Shown piece by piece: positions 13,316 to 26,124 of a DNA stretch of 64,000 nt. Below the pieces are notes generated by a model that saw nothing but the letters and a program-made list of their open reading frames with translations, was not told the origin of the DNA and made no database searches. Both the position numbers and the translations under genes were made by a program. Positions within the stretch are counted from its first letter, which is position 1, and each line of letters starts with the position of its first letter. This DNA is from Alitta virens (lineage: Eukaryota > Annelida > Polychaeta > Phyllodocida > Nereididae), in NCBI GenBank assembly GCA_932294295.1, contig OW028573.1, positions 64,643,829-64,707,828 of the forward strand, given 5' to 3'.

Positions 13316-13954
13316 CCTGATGACAGTTTACTTAAGAAATGTTTAAATTTTCAGAAGGAAATTTATGTGAATGCAGTAAATGGAAATAACTGGTTCAGTA
13401 AAGTGTGTCATGTATTAAATAACTGCAACATTGAATATGATATTAGTAACCTCAGAAACTTTGACATTGATAATATCTCTAACACAGTGAAACTAAGACT
13501 CTATGAAGCCGAACATGAGCGACTTATAAATGCAATAAATGACAGTTCACAACAACCAAAACTTAGGACATATAAACTATTTAAAACTGATTGTAGAATA
13601 GAACCCTATCTTGAATTGCAACAAATTCGCAAAGTGTTAACTAAAATAGCTAGATTTAGGACAAGTTCACATAGCCTGAAGATTGAAACAGGTCGACACC
13701 ATAAACCAATAATTCCTGCTCCAAATAGAATATGTGAAAAGTGTACGTTAAACTTTGTAGAAGACGAAATTCACTGTTTGATTGTCTGTCCTGGTAATGA
13801 GCAACACCGTGTTAACCTTTTTTTGAATGCAACTAAATTTATTAACAACTTCTTGTCTCTAGATGATATAACTAAGTTTACAGCAATAATGACAAACAAG
13901 GAACCTGAGTTATTAAATAGTTTAGGAAAGTTTCTCCTTCAAGCCGATGTGTAG
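13316..13954 (+). pseudogene. LINE ORF2 C-terminal fragment, 5'-truncated
   Basis: The frame is open from 13316 to the TAG at 13952-13954, with no in-frame ATG needed. It carries the tail typical of animal non-LTR retrotransposon proteins: LRTYKLFKTDCRIEPYL, then a histidine- and cysteine-containing block ICEKCTLNFVEDEIHCLIVCP. In relatives this has the pattern CxxC...EDExHFLxxCP, a zinc-binding-like motif after the reverse transcriptase. The polymerase domain itself is missing, as usual for 5'-truncated insertions. The residual ORF is about 212 codons without a stop, so the insertion is fairly young. The LINE clade cannot be set from this part alone. Confidence 0.75.
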
Positions 13955-14256
13955 AGAAAACCATCTCCTGTATCCACACAGTTATTAATTTAGTTTATTA
14001 GTTTATTAGTTATGATGTGCTTGTCATGTTTTGGACTTTAAGAGTGAAATGTTTTTATTAGCGGCTTGTATTTTTTTTCTATTGTGTATGTGGATTTTAA
14101 ACACGTATTATAAGTTAACTTGGTGGCTGGAACCTTGATTATTGAAATTTTATTGCTTTCTGTATTTACATTAATGTCTCTTTCATGTTATCTTTTAACT
14201 GAACGACATATGTATCACTTATGATATTTTACATGTCAATAAAATCTATATATATA
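13955..14256 (+). mobile_element. LINE 3'UTR and tail
   Basis: The sequence after the LINE ORF is T-rich, contains AATAAA at 14238-14243 and ends in a short (TA)n run followed by AAAAAG. This fits the 3' end of a retrotransposed transcript. I could not define target-site duplications because the 5' edge is not clear. Confidence 0.5.
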
Positions 14257-15919
14257 AAAAGATTCTTATAGAAAATAGGCTTAAGGTCAAATCAGCGCAA
14301 TTGAACTATATATGTATACATGTATTGTACAGATGATGTGTTTCACAAATAATGTGCTGATAAAGATTCGAATTCTGGTGCTAAACATCCACACATTGTG
14401 AAAACTATAGAATGTTAGATTATTCCAAATGAGGCGTAATCACAACTAGAACCACTAAAAGGCTTCATTACCAGTTAGAAAGTCGGTTATAATTTATTGA
14501 TAAGGTTTCTGTCAAGTTTTTATTGTTCCGGGCTTATTGTGACATAATATAACCAAGACCCATCTGGACATAATTTTGTAACATCACTGTAAAAAATTTA
14601 ATATTGATGCGAAATTTGCTGTTTTTAGTATCTAACTTGCCAAGTTGGGGCTATGTTAGTCTGGTGCTTGGCAATGCCTAGGTTTCTGCAGCTATCTTTG
14701 CAGGATCAGAGACTGCAGTCAAGTGGATAAATCATGATGTGCCTTTATCTGAGAAGATAGGGAGACAGATAGAATCAGGCCCACCGATGTGACAAATGGC
14801 TCCTCACAATGACCCACTGATGTTTATAGAGCAGGACAGACCCACAAAGAAAGAGCGAATTAAGATATATTTGGGAATTAGATAATTTGGTAAAGTGTGT
14901 TTGATAAGTAACATAATTATGCATTCCTTTGGTCTGGCAAACTAATAATAATGTTACTCAACAACAAAAAAGTGGGATACTTTTAAACTTTGGAAGAAGT
15001 TTCTGATACTGTGCAAAAACAGTCCATATGATTTTTTACTTAGCCTTTCCAGCCTTTTACTGTGCTTTGGTTTCTTGTTCATTCCTTAGGCAGGTGTTTT
15101 GTCCTTCGACCTGCCAAAATCTGTCATGTGTTGGATGAAGTTTTAGTGTCTCACAGCATTTCTTCAGAAAAGTTGGTGGTGTGGGTGGGTTTACAGTATT
15201 GTTTTGGCTAGGGACCACCCAGTGGGGTTGTATATCCGGCTCAATGTGGTAACTTGCCCAGTTTGGAGACTGCTGTGTATACCATACTCTCAGTCCTGAC
15301 ATAGCGTATTTTTTTATGTGCATAATCTGTGCTGGCCTTGGAGTTAACTTTGTGGATATTGGATTTCCTGTAAGAGGATATTTTCATTATGGGGACAGCC
15401 AGACACTCACGCTGTTGTACACGTAGAAATTGAATAACGGAGGTTTTATGGTTGCGTAAGCATGAGGAGCAGGTATAGCAAGTTTCAAGGTAGAAACAAT
15501 TAGCTTACACAATCATGTTGTTTGTGCAAATAAATATATAATTACGCCCACAATGGCCCCACATATAACTCGATGTCATCCGATCATGATTTATATTTCA
15601 GAAGCACATACCATCCAGGTGCGGTAATTTTGTTGCCAGGTTATTAATTACAAAAGTATATTTTAAAAAGAATCTTTCGAGCAAAGGGGTCAGTGAACCT
15701 AATGATAAATTGTGTTTGGTATGATTAAAGTTGTAGCCATATTATATTACCCTGGAAGTTATTCCACCGAACATATGAGTAAAATTCCATTGTAGTGCAC
15801 AATTATGTACGTCAGTATATGGTCAGACTGATGGGCTGGTGATGTTGTTTTTGGTAACAGATGGAATTTTGACCAAACATGGCTGAGATGATAGATATTA
15901 GGTAAACTAATATTTATTA
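14257..15919. other. Non-coding, nothing recognised
   Basis: AT-rich. The minus frame 15057-15323 is proline- and cysteine-containing but has no recognisable domain or splice signals. Confidence 0.55.
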
Positions 15920-16553
15920 CAGGGTGCGGCATAAAAACTTGCACCAGCATCTACTGCTACCTCTTTTGTTATTGCCTCAATTGACAGTGATCGAATGCAG
16001 CTGCAATCATACACACAAAAGTAATAATGGTCCTAAATTATCTTTATAAATATATTTTCTTGTTTCTTCAAGAATTATAGATAATATGGATCTAAATATA
16101 GCACATGCACATTTATCACACCTTCGGGTGATTTTCACCTCGGCTTTTGCAATATAAGCATTAGATTATGTCACTGATCATACAGATGTGTTATAGACAC
16201 CTTTCTTGACCTTTGCCGCCAAAAATAGGGCAAGTAGATTCATTATTCTGCGCAAATATTGTATTTTCTGTGGCTTCAGAGGTGTAGTAACTAGGAAATC
16301 TCTAATTTGTAAACTTTCTGCATCTAGAGACACCATGCAAGCAGTCAGAACTTTGACTTCTGTGATGTGTGTTACTCAGAACAAGCCCTGCAGCATGAAC
16401 CCTCTCAATAATTCAGATACTGATATTGTCTGACGTTATAAGATCAAAAATATCACAATGACCAATTGCTTATACCACTTCATAATCATTTTAGTAACCT
16501 AGAGCTATCCCGAAAGAGGAGACGCCTGGTGCAAGTTTTTAGGCCGCACCCTG
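15920..16553. mobile_element. Tc1/mariner-type MITE, 634 bp
   Basis: The left end CAGGGTGCGGCATAAAAACT (15920 on) is repeated inverted at the right end (…AAGTTTTTAGGCCGCACCCTG, ending 16553), about 29 bp with two mismatches. The dinucleotide TA flanks both sides (15918-15919 and 16554-16555), the target duplication of Tc1/mariner elements, whose ends often begin CAG. The interior holds no transposase; a short open frame at 16206-16433 has no recognisable motif. The element is therefore non-autonomous. Confidence 0.85.
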
Positions 16554-18261
16554 TAGATGAACTGTAAAAGTTGTATTCCTTCTTTTTTGTGATACATTTT
16601 AAAGATAAAGCTGTACTTTTATAAGATAAAGCAGGTAGACCATATATAGCAGCTAGGGGATGGGGAGAGGGGGTCAGCCAAGCTATTGCAGACATTGTAA
16701 AACAGCTAGGATCTTCGTCATCCACACGTCTTTTATGTGCTGCATTCGTTGCCGTGACGTCGGTTGTTGAACTTCTTGGCTTTTTGCAGGACGCAGCAAG
16801 GAGCACGAGCTTTGGCTTCCTGTCGCCAGAGGGCGTCTGATTCGCAGGTCCGTTTGATTACCTAATAGAATATGACAGGGAACAATGTTCGTAACACACC
16901 TGCCCGGGGCATTGTTATTGTTGTTCATTTGTAAAATATTCTGCTAACAAGTCTGGACCTGGTGAGACATGGTGCGTTTTATGGGGAGCATCACGCGAAT
17001 GAAATGATATTAAACTGTTATAGCCAAACAACTGCTATGTCCAGTGTGACACCTCAATGTCATTCATTGACTTTCACATTAAACTCTCTACATGCTGTGT
17101 TGAACTTATAGTATAACAGCCATTTGTTTGTATCCATATCCACTGCTACTAAACAATGGAAGCAAAATGGCTGTCAGAAACTATCATACAAGTTGCCCCT
17201 TATCCTTGATTATAGCTAAGTATATATTAGGCATCCAGGGCTTTCTATAGACTTATGCTACATCAAGCAAAATGATGTGGTGACCCAATCGCTCTGACTA
17301 TAACTGTAATTACGTAACCAGGAGACTGGAATAACAGCCTGTAACCATGGAGCAAGAATGTAGGAGCCACGGATGTATTAAGTTTGCTATGGAGTGTTTA
17401 TGTCGTCTAAATAACACGTAACGACACAGTGCGAATGAATGCTGAATAATTTCTGCCATGAGGCCCCACACAATTTAACGGCTTAAACTTACACATTTCA
17501 ACACAATCTAGTAGATATATTTTATTATGAGTGCCCTCTGTGATAGAAAATCTCTCTATTAAGATCTTTTGTACATTGAGGCAAAAATTCCCTCGATTGA
17601 TGAATACTCATGGCTTCTAGTGGTTGTTTATATTATATAATCCAGAAAGAAATTTTGTAGTTTATTGCCAAGTAAAGGTAATAATTATAAATAAAATTCC
17701 ACAAAAATTTGAAGAAAATAGAGCTAACGTGAATGGTACATGACGGTCTATCGTGCAGTCCATACAATCTGTGCTTCAGTAAATACATAGTTGACTTCAG
17801 TTGTTCTGGGAATTCCATGGTGATGTCGAGCAAATTCATTGTTGTCACGCCTGAGTTACTTCCATGCTTTCATAACTCACCGTCTGACAGCAATAAGTCA
17901 TTGCTAGGTCCGTTTGTTCGAACCTGCCAGTCCACCAGTCACAAGTTTCCCAAGACGACCATTAATTTCTGCTTCAATGTTCTGAGAGCACAGAAGTCGT
18001 GCGCAATCATGACCCATTCAGTCTGTATAGTTCTGTTTGTCTGTCCTGCTGTCTTTGTACAGTAATCAGTCTTCTCCTTCGTGTACCCCTGCCTTCATAT
18101 ATTTGTCCTCTTGGCCTTTCTCCCTCTGTTTGCATGTCTTTTTCTCCTGGCAGAACTTTGTGTCTGTCCATCTGTCCATCGTTTTGACTGATTAACAATG
18201 TCCCTGCCTGCTACTTTGCCCCTGCCCCTTCCTATTTCTGTGGCTAATTTTTGCTTCTTTT
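16554..18261. other. Non-coding, nothing recognised
   Basis: Between the MITE and the pyrimidine array. A short CpG-bearing patch at about 16740-16860 carries two overlapping minus frames without motifs. Confidence 0.5.
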
Positions 18262-18443
18262 CTGAATTCTGACAATTGTTGGCTTCTTCATTTGTCTTAT
18301 TCCTTCTTTGTCTGTCTGTCTCTTTTTCAGACTGTCTCTTCCTTCGTGTCTAACTGAATTCTGACAATTGTTGGCTTCTTTATTTGTTTTATTCCTTCTT
18401 TGTCTGTCTGTCTCTTTTTCAGACTGTCTCTTTTTTCATGTCT
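18262..18443. repeat. 92-bp direct duplication
   Basis: The segment ctgaattctgacaattgttg... of about 90 bp occurs at 18262-18350 and again at 18354-18443 with only a few substitutions. Both copies are pyrimidine-rich and include tctgtctgtctctttttcag. Confidence 0.85.
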
Positions 18444-18519
18444 ACCTATGCCCCCAGCCTATCTTCATACTTCTCTCTTTCTCTTCTTGCATGTTTTCAA
18501 TATCTCATTGCCTGCACAA

Positions 18520-18680
18520 GCTCCCTCTGTCCCTCTGTCCCGCTGCCCCTCTGTCCCTCTGTCCCGCTGCCACTCTTTCCCTCTGTCCCTCTGTCCCTCT
18601 GTCCCTCTGTCCCTCTGTCTATATTTCTTTGTCTGTCACTCTCTCTCTGCCTATTTTTCTATCGGTCTGTCTGTCTACTC
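18520..18680. repeat. Pyrimidine-rich (CCCTCTGT)n array
   Basis: About a dozen octamers (ccctctgt, cccgctgc) give an almost pure C/T + strand with regular G. Three + strand frames remain open across 18368-18726 (the SLCPSVPLSLCPS peptide). That is repeat-driven and not coding. Confidence 0.85.
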
Positions 18681-21556
18681 CCCTGTTGTTTCCATTTTCG
18701 TTCCTGCCATGAAAGAAGCCAGTTAGAAAAGTTATTCCAGGACAACAGAAGATTTGGGCGATGAGCAGCATTAGGTCGATTTCGGGATTTTACCTTTTTT
18801 CTCTTTTGTACGGCAAGAGAGTTGACATTGGCAGATTTCTTGGGCGACAGAACGACTGACCTCCGGGGATTATGGATAACAGATAATTCATGTTAAGCTC
18901 TTTTGCTTCTGGAGTGTGTCTGCATTATGAGACCCAGGGCATCGATGTAAGTAGCCAGAGGTTCCATCCATTATCACCCAGCATTCTTTGTCTCAGCTAC
19001 ATCGGCCTCATGTTGACCTCCAAACCATTGCTTTTCTTGGATTACTGTTTTCCTTTAGCCTGGCCACCTCTATTGGCCCTTGTAAATTGTGGTAAAAACG
19101 TTTATGGGCACTGGGCATAGTTTATTTCAATATCCGTTATTCCCTTTTGTGTTTAATGTTGCTTGGTATGTGATTTAAACACGGCAATTGTAAAACATCG
19201 CATCCATTGACATTTTTGAAGGGACAGCTCTGATAAATGTGCAAGTAGAGGAGGTGACCATTGACCAATGGAATGACCTCTATTGGTCACTAATCTGCTA
19301 TTATAAGTACTTCTTTTTACTGCCCAACAAGAGCAGGTAAAATAGTTGGTGTACATTCACCATGGAGATGACAAACGTCTAAAACATAACCAAAAGAGCA
19401 ACAGCTGCTCAAAGGATATTAATTAATTTTCACAAGAGGAATTGTCAGTGCCTGTAGTGAAGGCATGTGTTCGGTATTCATGCTGTGTTATGGTGACTTA
19501 TGAATTATGATAGACTGTCGTAAGGAGAGGAAGACATGTCAAGAGTCCTGGGGACATGCAGGCAGTAGCTGACGTGAGTGATTTGATAAAAAGAAGTGGC
19601 ATTAACATGACTGTGAGGAGGCTGAGCATGTCACTGACTGCAGCTGGAGGCAGGGTTGTGCATTGTGCAGTTACTGTACATCATGTTAGTTCGGACCCTG
19701 TCAACAGAATGGCAAAAACGTGCTTCTGGCTCAGGGTCACTCATCATTTTGCATCTTCAGAGGTCATGTTTAACACGTCACGAAAGGTCCATGGCGTCAT
19801 GACCTTGGTCCTTTGACTTGTGACCTTGCCAGCACGAGGTCTTGCATCAACCTCCCCAGGTATTTTCATCACAGAGCAAGATCTGGACAGAGGCCAGAGT
19901 CATCTCGCTCAGTGAAAAATGACCACAAATCTAGAGGTCACAGTATTCATTTAGCCCATCTGACAGACTCTTGAACACGACTGAAAATTTAAATGCAACA
20001 TTATAACAACAAATGACTCAGTATCGTGGTGGAAAAAAAAAACCTTACGCACATTTGTAAAACGATGTTGTTTAGTTCCACTGGAATTAACAAAAAACCG
20101 TACAGAAATCCAATGAATAGAAATGCTACATGTCGGTTGTTATGATTTAGTAGGGTTCTATATATCATAAATATCTACACAATTTTACAAGCATATATTG
20201 CACACAAAAACGTTGGAATGCTAAAAGAGTATCGTCATTTTTCGCAGATATCTTTGTAATGTATAGAGAACAGAATAGATTGAAATCCAGGGGAATAGGT
20301 AGAGAGAGGTGTTTATGTGGTGGAAACACCCAAACTGACTGAGGTCCAGTCTGACCTTGCCATATGTACAGTGAATCAAACAAAGGATTGTGGGGGCCAG
20401 TTGCACCCTCATTAATTATGCAAATGAAGTAGGTGTACTGGATACACAATGGAATGTATGCCAAACAAAGAAGGGCTAAACTGACATATATGAAACAACT
20501 ATAAAAGTGAAATATTAAAACTTAAACTGAGTACATGACATCTTATACATGACATCTTAACCAAGCTCTTGCTGAGCAAACAATAAAAAAAAAAAAATGA
20601 AAAATTCTTATTAATTTATCCTCCTGTAGTATATTTAAACAGACATGCATATTTATGCCATTTCAATCATTAGATGAGTGATGTAAACGATTTACTGAAA
20701 TGAACACCTGTTATAGTTATTATAGGAGACCATTGTAGACACAACAAAACAATTTAACAATACACTATAGACATGGCAAAAAACCTGCTACAGTTTAACT
20801 CATTGCAGATGTTTTGTGGTTTTTATTTATTTTTTATTTTTTTTAATTTCTTGTAAATTCGAGCACCCACTTCGTAGGAGAAATGTAACAACGTCTATAA
20901 GAATGCCGAGGACTTTATCTCATCTCTTGGTGACGTACAATTAGGTTAGGACGTTGCGTAAACTGACCGTTTTACTTTCCGTCTGTCGTCGTTTGGACGT
21001 CCTGGAGACTAACTTAATTTCTCCCAACACAATGTCCACCGGATGTCCTGTCAGCCTCCATTTCGCTTTCATTTCCTTTGCTTACACGTTACGTAACGAC
21101 GCGCGTTCTCTGTTCTCAGAAAAAGAAGGCGGAGGTCAGATAGAATGTTCAGGAAACGTTCTAATGGACTGTAAATGAATCTTACCTGCGTGCACAGTCA
21201 GCAATTAAGTAGTGCATATAACATTTGTTTTTATTTTCCCGTATGTTTTTACTGCCATTTCACTTCCACGTACATACAGGTTCATTTCATTTCAGTCTAA
21301 TTGAGTTGGTACGTCATGTTTTTAAAACTGAATTATATTGGCTATCAACAAATAAAACGTCAAACTCTTAACTGGACGTAGTTTTAACTGTCTGGTTCCA
21401 CTTGAGTGGGCTGCTTAATCTTGCAAGTCCACATACCTGACGTAAACAAGTGCTCTCCACCAATTACACCAGGCTCTGCTCTTATGGCGAAATGGCAGTA
21501 ACAGAACAACACAGAACTTATGCACAGAAACCACACATTGACAAAAACCATACTAC
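18681..21556. other. Non-coding, nothing recognised
   Basis: No domain in the frames at 18890-19120, 19153-19356, 19556-19816 and 20165-20464. A CpG-containing patch lies at 20930-21130 (cgtaaactgaccgttttact, acgttacgtaacgacgcgcg), with no exon structure that I could support. Confidence 0.5.
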
Positions 21557-21838
21557 TACAGGTAGTTTCAATAAAATAAGGTCGACTCTAAGACAGTATT
21601 TCTTGGCTGTAGCTATAACTGGCTAAATAGTTGGCTTACACCTACCGCCACAGAAAAACATAAACCAGGTAAATGTAAGAAATTTATCTAATGTATCATA
21701 AATATGTAATTTTAGATCCGGCTTTGAGTAGCCAGCGAAAGCCAGACAGTTCAGTTCGGTGCCAGGTAACATCATAAAGCAGAAGTTGTCTAGCTTTGTC
21801 TAAGTTTAATTTCACGGACTGTTTTTAATGAAATTAAG
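21557..21838. mobile_element. TA-flanked MITE, family 2, copy A
   Basis: The segment starts tacaggtagtttcaataaaa and contains tggctgtagctataactgg, gtaaatgtaagaaatttatc, tcataaatatgtaa and gagtagccagcgaaagcc, all shared with copies B and C in the same order. The right end is degraded, so its limit near 21838 is uncertain. It is in the same orientation as the others. Confidence 0.65.
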
Positions 21839-24289
21839 CGAAAAGACCCATTTGATCAATTAGAAAATTTGTCGTGGAAGCATCGATAGAAAGGTAAAGT
21901 TAAACAACAGAAGTTGGAATTTGAAAGTGTACGTCGGCTGACATTTTGTAATTGATTCAAAAGGCCAATTCCGTGTCTTCTTTACTTGGTATACCATTTT
22001 TTGAACTATCCCTTTTACTACATGAATGCATGGCAAAGGCATGTGAGCTGGAGACAGTCAGAATTTTGAAAAGGTCGTGATAATGTTTTAATCTAAATTA
22101 TATAATGCAGTCTAATATAAAAAAGTAAAATGCACAGGCTTTATGGACTTGGATATAATTTGTTTGAAAAAAGTATGCTTTTGACATTTGATTTATTCTG
22201 AAAACTTTGTATAAGTCAGTTCAATATGTTGGTCTCTGTTCTCATAACTTACTATTGAATTACGACACTCATTTACATAAAATCGAATATGTTTCATGTG
22301 GTAGTCATGGTGCACCAAGTTTCGCACTACATCAACTTTTGTCATATCTTCAGTTTAGCAATTTATGGAGGTTCTGCAGTCCGCCCCATACTTGTAGGTG
22401 TAATGAGAGGGTGGCCAGACCGTTGTATAGATACTCAGTATATAGAGGTTTCAATGACCTTAAAAGATGGCTCAGTGCACCAGCAAATATTAATATCAAG
22501 TTCTATGTAATTGTTAACTATGATCCTGGTAATTCTGATATTTATAGAGTTGTAAGAACATGAGGTTATGAAACTGATACAGTTCATATATCGGCCAACG
22601 TCCGCCAGTATTGTGTTACTGCAGTATCGTGCACTGTAACTGTGAAGGCAGTTAATAAAAGAGTCGTAAATGCACATTGTTTAAGTGGAGCAAGATCATA
22701 CTGGGGAGAGCATTTCATCAAATGAGTATTCCTCATTGGCCACTGCCATTCTCAGTGAGATTATCCAGAGACATTTGGGCAGCCCTCATGAATGAGAATA
22801 AGGCCAAATCCCATGGGTGTCAGAGGATAATATTAGGTGCCAGCCCAGGCTGTTGGAGGGCTACTGGGGTCACCCCTTACCTTATTGCCAGACAAAAACA
22901 GGTCTCCCTAAGATTTCTGAGGTCGTCAAAATGTCAAGCTGTTTGTTGCAGTCCCAGCTTTTTTGGTGGTAAGTTTATGCAATATGCGTCCTTGGGACGT
23001 GTCTCCATCCCAAACATTGCCACCTGCTTGTGATATTGTTACGTGTAAACGATTAGTGCAAAAGGCAAGAGGTCCTTTTAGTTTAAAATGCCTTAGTTCT
23101 CTGCTCTTCTAAAATTGGTTGGTATATACTGCTACCATGGACCTATTGCTTACAGATGTAATTGTGAACAAATAATCTTGTAATTGGTGATATAGAATTG
23201 CATCCCTAGTTAGAATTAGTAATAGCTCCAGTCATTCGTAGGTCACTAAGTCTTTCCAGATGGTGTGTTTTTTACCAGTCCGACTGTAGTTCTCCACAAG
23301 TCAGCAAGTGATCTTGAGTAAAACCACTATGCTACCTTTTTGTCAGTTATGTATGAAGGAGAAAATACGGTTATTGATGGCACGAATCTTCTATAGGTTG
23401 GCATCCATTGCATAGGTCTGTGAGAGCACGCTCAGTGTACATAGCATACCATACAACTGCATGGCTTAATTGGGGGCGCATTTGCTTGACCTAGCAATAC
23501 CCATGCCGTCTGGACATTGGTCAGCGGGGAACTGACCACACTGCGGTTGTAGCCTGCCCAGTAGGATGCTACTGAAACTGAGGCTGCTGGCAAATGTAGG
23601 GATGGTTGCCTTCCAGACAGCTGGGGAGGAGCATCCACATAGGAGCATCGCATGATACCAGCCTATCTCTTGTAATTGGGTCTATCTAAGGTCTGATGCA
23701 GTTGTTTCTTGTCCCTTGTGTGGCTCAAACGGCTACAGATTGCTAACCAATTGAATCAAGCAGTCTGATTTGCTGGAACAACCAAACATGTTCTTCCCAG
23801 GTTAGTTAGTGTTTCCCAACTGCCATAAATTGTTCATGGTTTGATATCATATCAGTCTTAGCAGCCGAAGCTTGATTACCCAAGTGGATGAATTCTGCAG
23901 ATGATGACCATGAAGCTCACATCGATATGGCCCTAGTTTGATAAAATTCTTGCGGAAAAGAGAAAGAATAGAGAAAGACGGCCACATCCGGACTTAATTA
24001 AGTATGAAGATTTTATTTACTTTAGCAATAAGTTTCTAAATTTACCATAAAAATGTCACGAGAGATCACAGAAAGAGAGAAATATGAAATAAACACACGA
24101 GACACGGAAGATGCGACCTTAAAATCATAATATTACTAATATAATATGCAACTTTCTTGTTTAGATGACCTCCTGCTGTTGTTTTTTATGTTATTGTCTG
24201 TCGAGTATTAATATAGTTTATTCTCATTATTCTTCGTCTGCCGATTTCATAGTTCTCGTTCATAAGTACACAGAAACCAAGGGTTTTAT
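21839..24289. other. Non-coding, upstream of the candidate promoter
   Basis: Contains complex, non-repetitive blocks at 22680-23030 and 23430-23660 with short frames on both strands. No domain is recognisable. Such blocks could be conserved regulatory DNA, which only comparison with related genomes would show. Confidence 0.45.
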
Positions 24290-24400
24290 TATTGTTTTTA
24301 TAGAGGGCCTATACGGTGCTTTCTAACCCTTTCTCTTCAGACCTGTCTGTTGTTGGGCGGACAACAGCCTATATAGTTCTTTACCACGCGTTCTTGGCAC
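24290..24400 (+). promoter_or_regulatory. Candidate TATA promoter
   Basis: A TATATAG box at 24370-24376 is followed about 25-30 nt later by the start of a sharply CpG-rich stretch (cgcgttcttggcacttgaga...). The change from AT-rich to CpG-rich at this point, together with the strong donor at 25040, suggests a transcription start near 24400 on the + strand. It is the clearest promoter-like composition in the left two thirds of the window. No transcript evidence is available. Confidence 0.35.
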
Positions 24401-25040
24401 TTGAGAGAGTAGAGCGCAGCGTCAGAGCGTCGGCGAGTGCGCGTTGGCGAGTGCAGTCGGTTGTCATGGCCAGTCGCATCATTGTGCCGCGGGCTGCAGC
24501 TTGCTGACACGCCCATGCTCCAGCAGCAGGACCAGAGGGGGAGGAGGGAGTGTGCATTTGTGATCTGTCTACCCTGGAAAACATTACAGCTAACTCTGGT
24601 GAACTAACTGTGTGGGCCTTTTCTGTGCTTCACGCACACTTTATACTCGGGATAAATAACCTGGATAAATGGCAGTGCGCTTGTGCCTGCCTGCATCTTT
24701 ATAATAGGACTCAGTCAGTTGGAAGTTGCTGCCATTAACTTCTGCGCTGATAGGCAAGCCGTCTCCAAAGCTGTTCTCGGTCGGCCAGGGCTGAGCCGCT
24801 GCTCTTCTCGAGTGTTTTCCAATGACAAATGACCGTTTTACTTGTCGTTTGGAGCAGTTTTCACTGTGCTTTTTCGGAATACGGATTGGAATCTACGACA
24901 CACGGTGCATTTGGCGCGAGGCAGTGAATGGCAGAAGGCGGTTGGGGGTGTTAAAGGAAGCCCATGCATGACGCGGGGTCACTTTTGAACTGAGCTGCTC
25001 CAGGTCAAATAAGGATTCCCCTGCACTTTGCTTATTAAAG
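24401..25040 (+). other. Candidate non-coding first exon ending in a consensus donor
   Basis: This block of about 640 nt is CpG-rich against an AT-rich background. It has no long ORF and ends TTAAAG|GTAAGTC, close to the ideal metazoan 5' splice site. A short uORF, MASRIIVPRAAAC, starts at 24466. The shape is that of an untranslated first exon. The next + strand coding sequence is the LRR exon, whose acceptor-like sites lie at 46354 and 46441; joining them implies an intron of about 21.3 kb. It could instead start a non-coding RNA or a gene whose other exons I did not recognise. Confidence 0.35.
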
Positions 25041-26124
25041 GTAAGTCAAATATGAGAGGGTGGGTCTGCCAGGTCTCTTGTGTGGTCTAGCCAATTAGTA
25101 TGTGTAGACGTTCTTCATCACAGCACCCAGCTGACTCCATCCAAAGCCTTCTCTTCTCACGAAGTAATTGCATGGAATCTCCCTCGTCTTGCCACGTGCT
25201 TATATCTCCGAGATACCATTAGTCTGCCACTGACAGGCTGAATTAGACAGGATAAGCTCTTCTGATACACGATCTTGGGCACACATTTCTAATATATACA
25301 CTCAAGATGACAGGGCCTAATATGCAGTAAGTGAAACTTCTCTTTGTAGTTACTTTCATACACCAAAACAAACTCTCAAACAAACAACATGACTACACAT
25401 ACAGGTGTATGTACTATTTTGATGGCACTGACACAAACATGCGCTTTAATGTTTTTATGTCATGACTCATAACGTCTCTGTGTCTCATTAAAGCTCATTT
25501 AACTAATAGCTTATGACATTTTATGATGAAACACATTTTATGAGACTCAAAGTTACTTTTTATTTGTATTCTTTGATATTTTGACGCCAGGAAGGCAATA
25601 CTGAGTGCTTTTGGCCTCCTACTGATGAGAGAGTGAAGATGGTAAACATGAAAAAAGGAGTTGTGATGATCACTATACTTACAATTTCCCCAGTAGGGTT
25701 TTTTTTCTAGACATGGTGATTGCTTGCATCTAAAATCTTCTCATGTTCATTAGGTTTATACATATTTCACTAGGCTCCTTACTGACTTCGTGCATTGCTC
25801 CATAAATTGTTGGGACAAACATATATGCCACTGTTATATATACGTGTGCCACACAACAGCCTACATGTTTTATTGATAACGAAATTAATTCTTCATCAAT
25901 AAGCTACAACAGGGTGATGCCCTCTATATTGTACTGTACAGTAATCAGTGTGACTCTTCCTTAAACAGTGGTATCCTAAAAAAGCTTTGTGGGGCACTAG
26001 TTTCTGATGGCATAGGTGGCGAAACTGGACCAGAGCTGATGCTGGGCTGACATGAATCCAATGTTATCGCGGTTTTGTATAAGACACTAGTCTCAACACT
26101 GGGCCGATAAAGGGGTGTTCACAT
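25041..26124. other. Non-coding, possible start of a long 5'UTR intron
   Basis: Begins with the GTAAGT donor. AT-rich, no exon recognised. A word tgggccgata at about 26100 recurs at about 27530 beside ttgggccgacattgggccga, probably a small repeat family. Confidence 0.45.

Noticed and set aside
18368..18726. Three + strand frames of 108-126 codons with LCPSVPLS repeats
   Set aside because: Produced by the (CCCTCTGT)n tract; no domain or splice context.
22207..23033. Two 118-codon + frames suggesting a small gene
   Set aside because: Overlapped by other open frames on both strands, no domain, and no signal peptide or splice structure.
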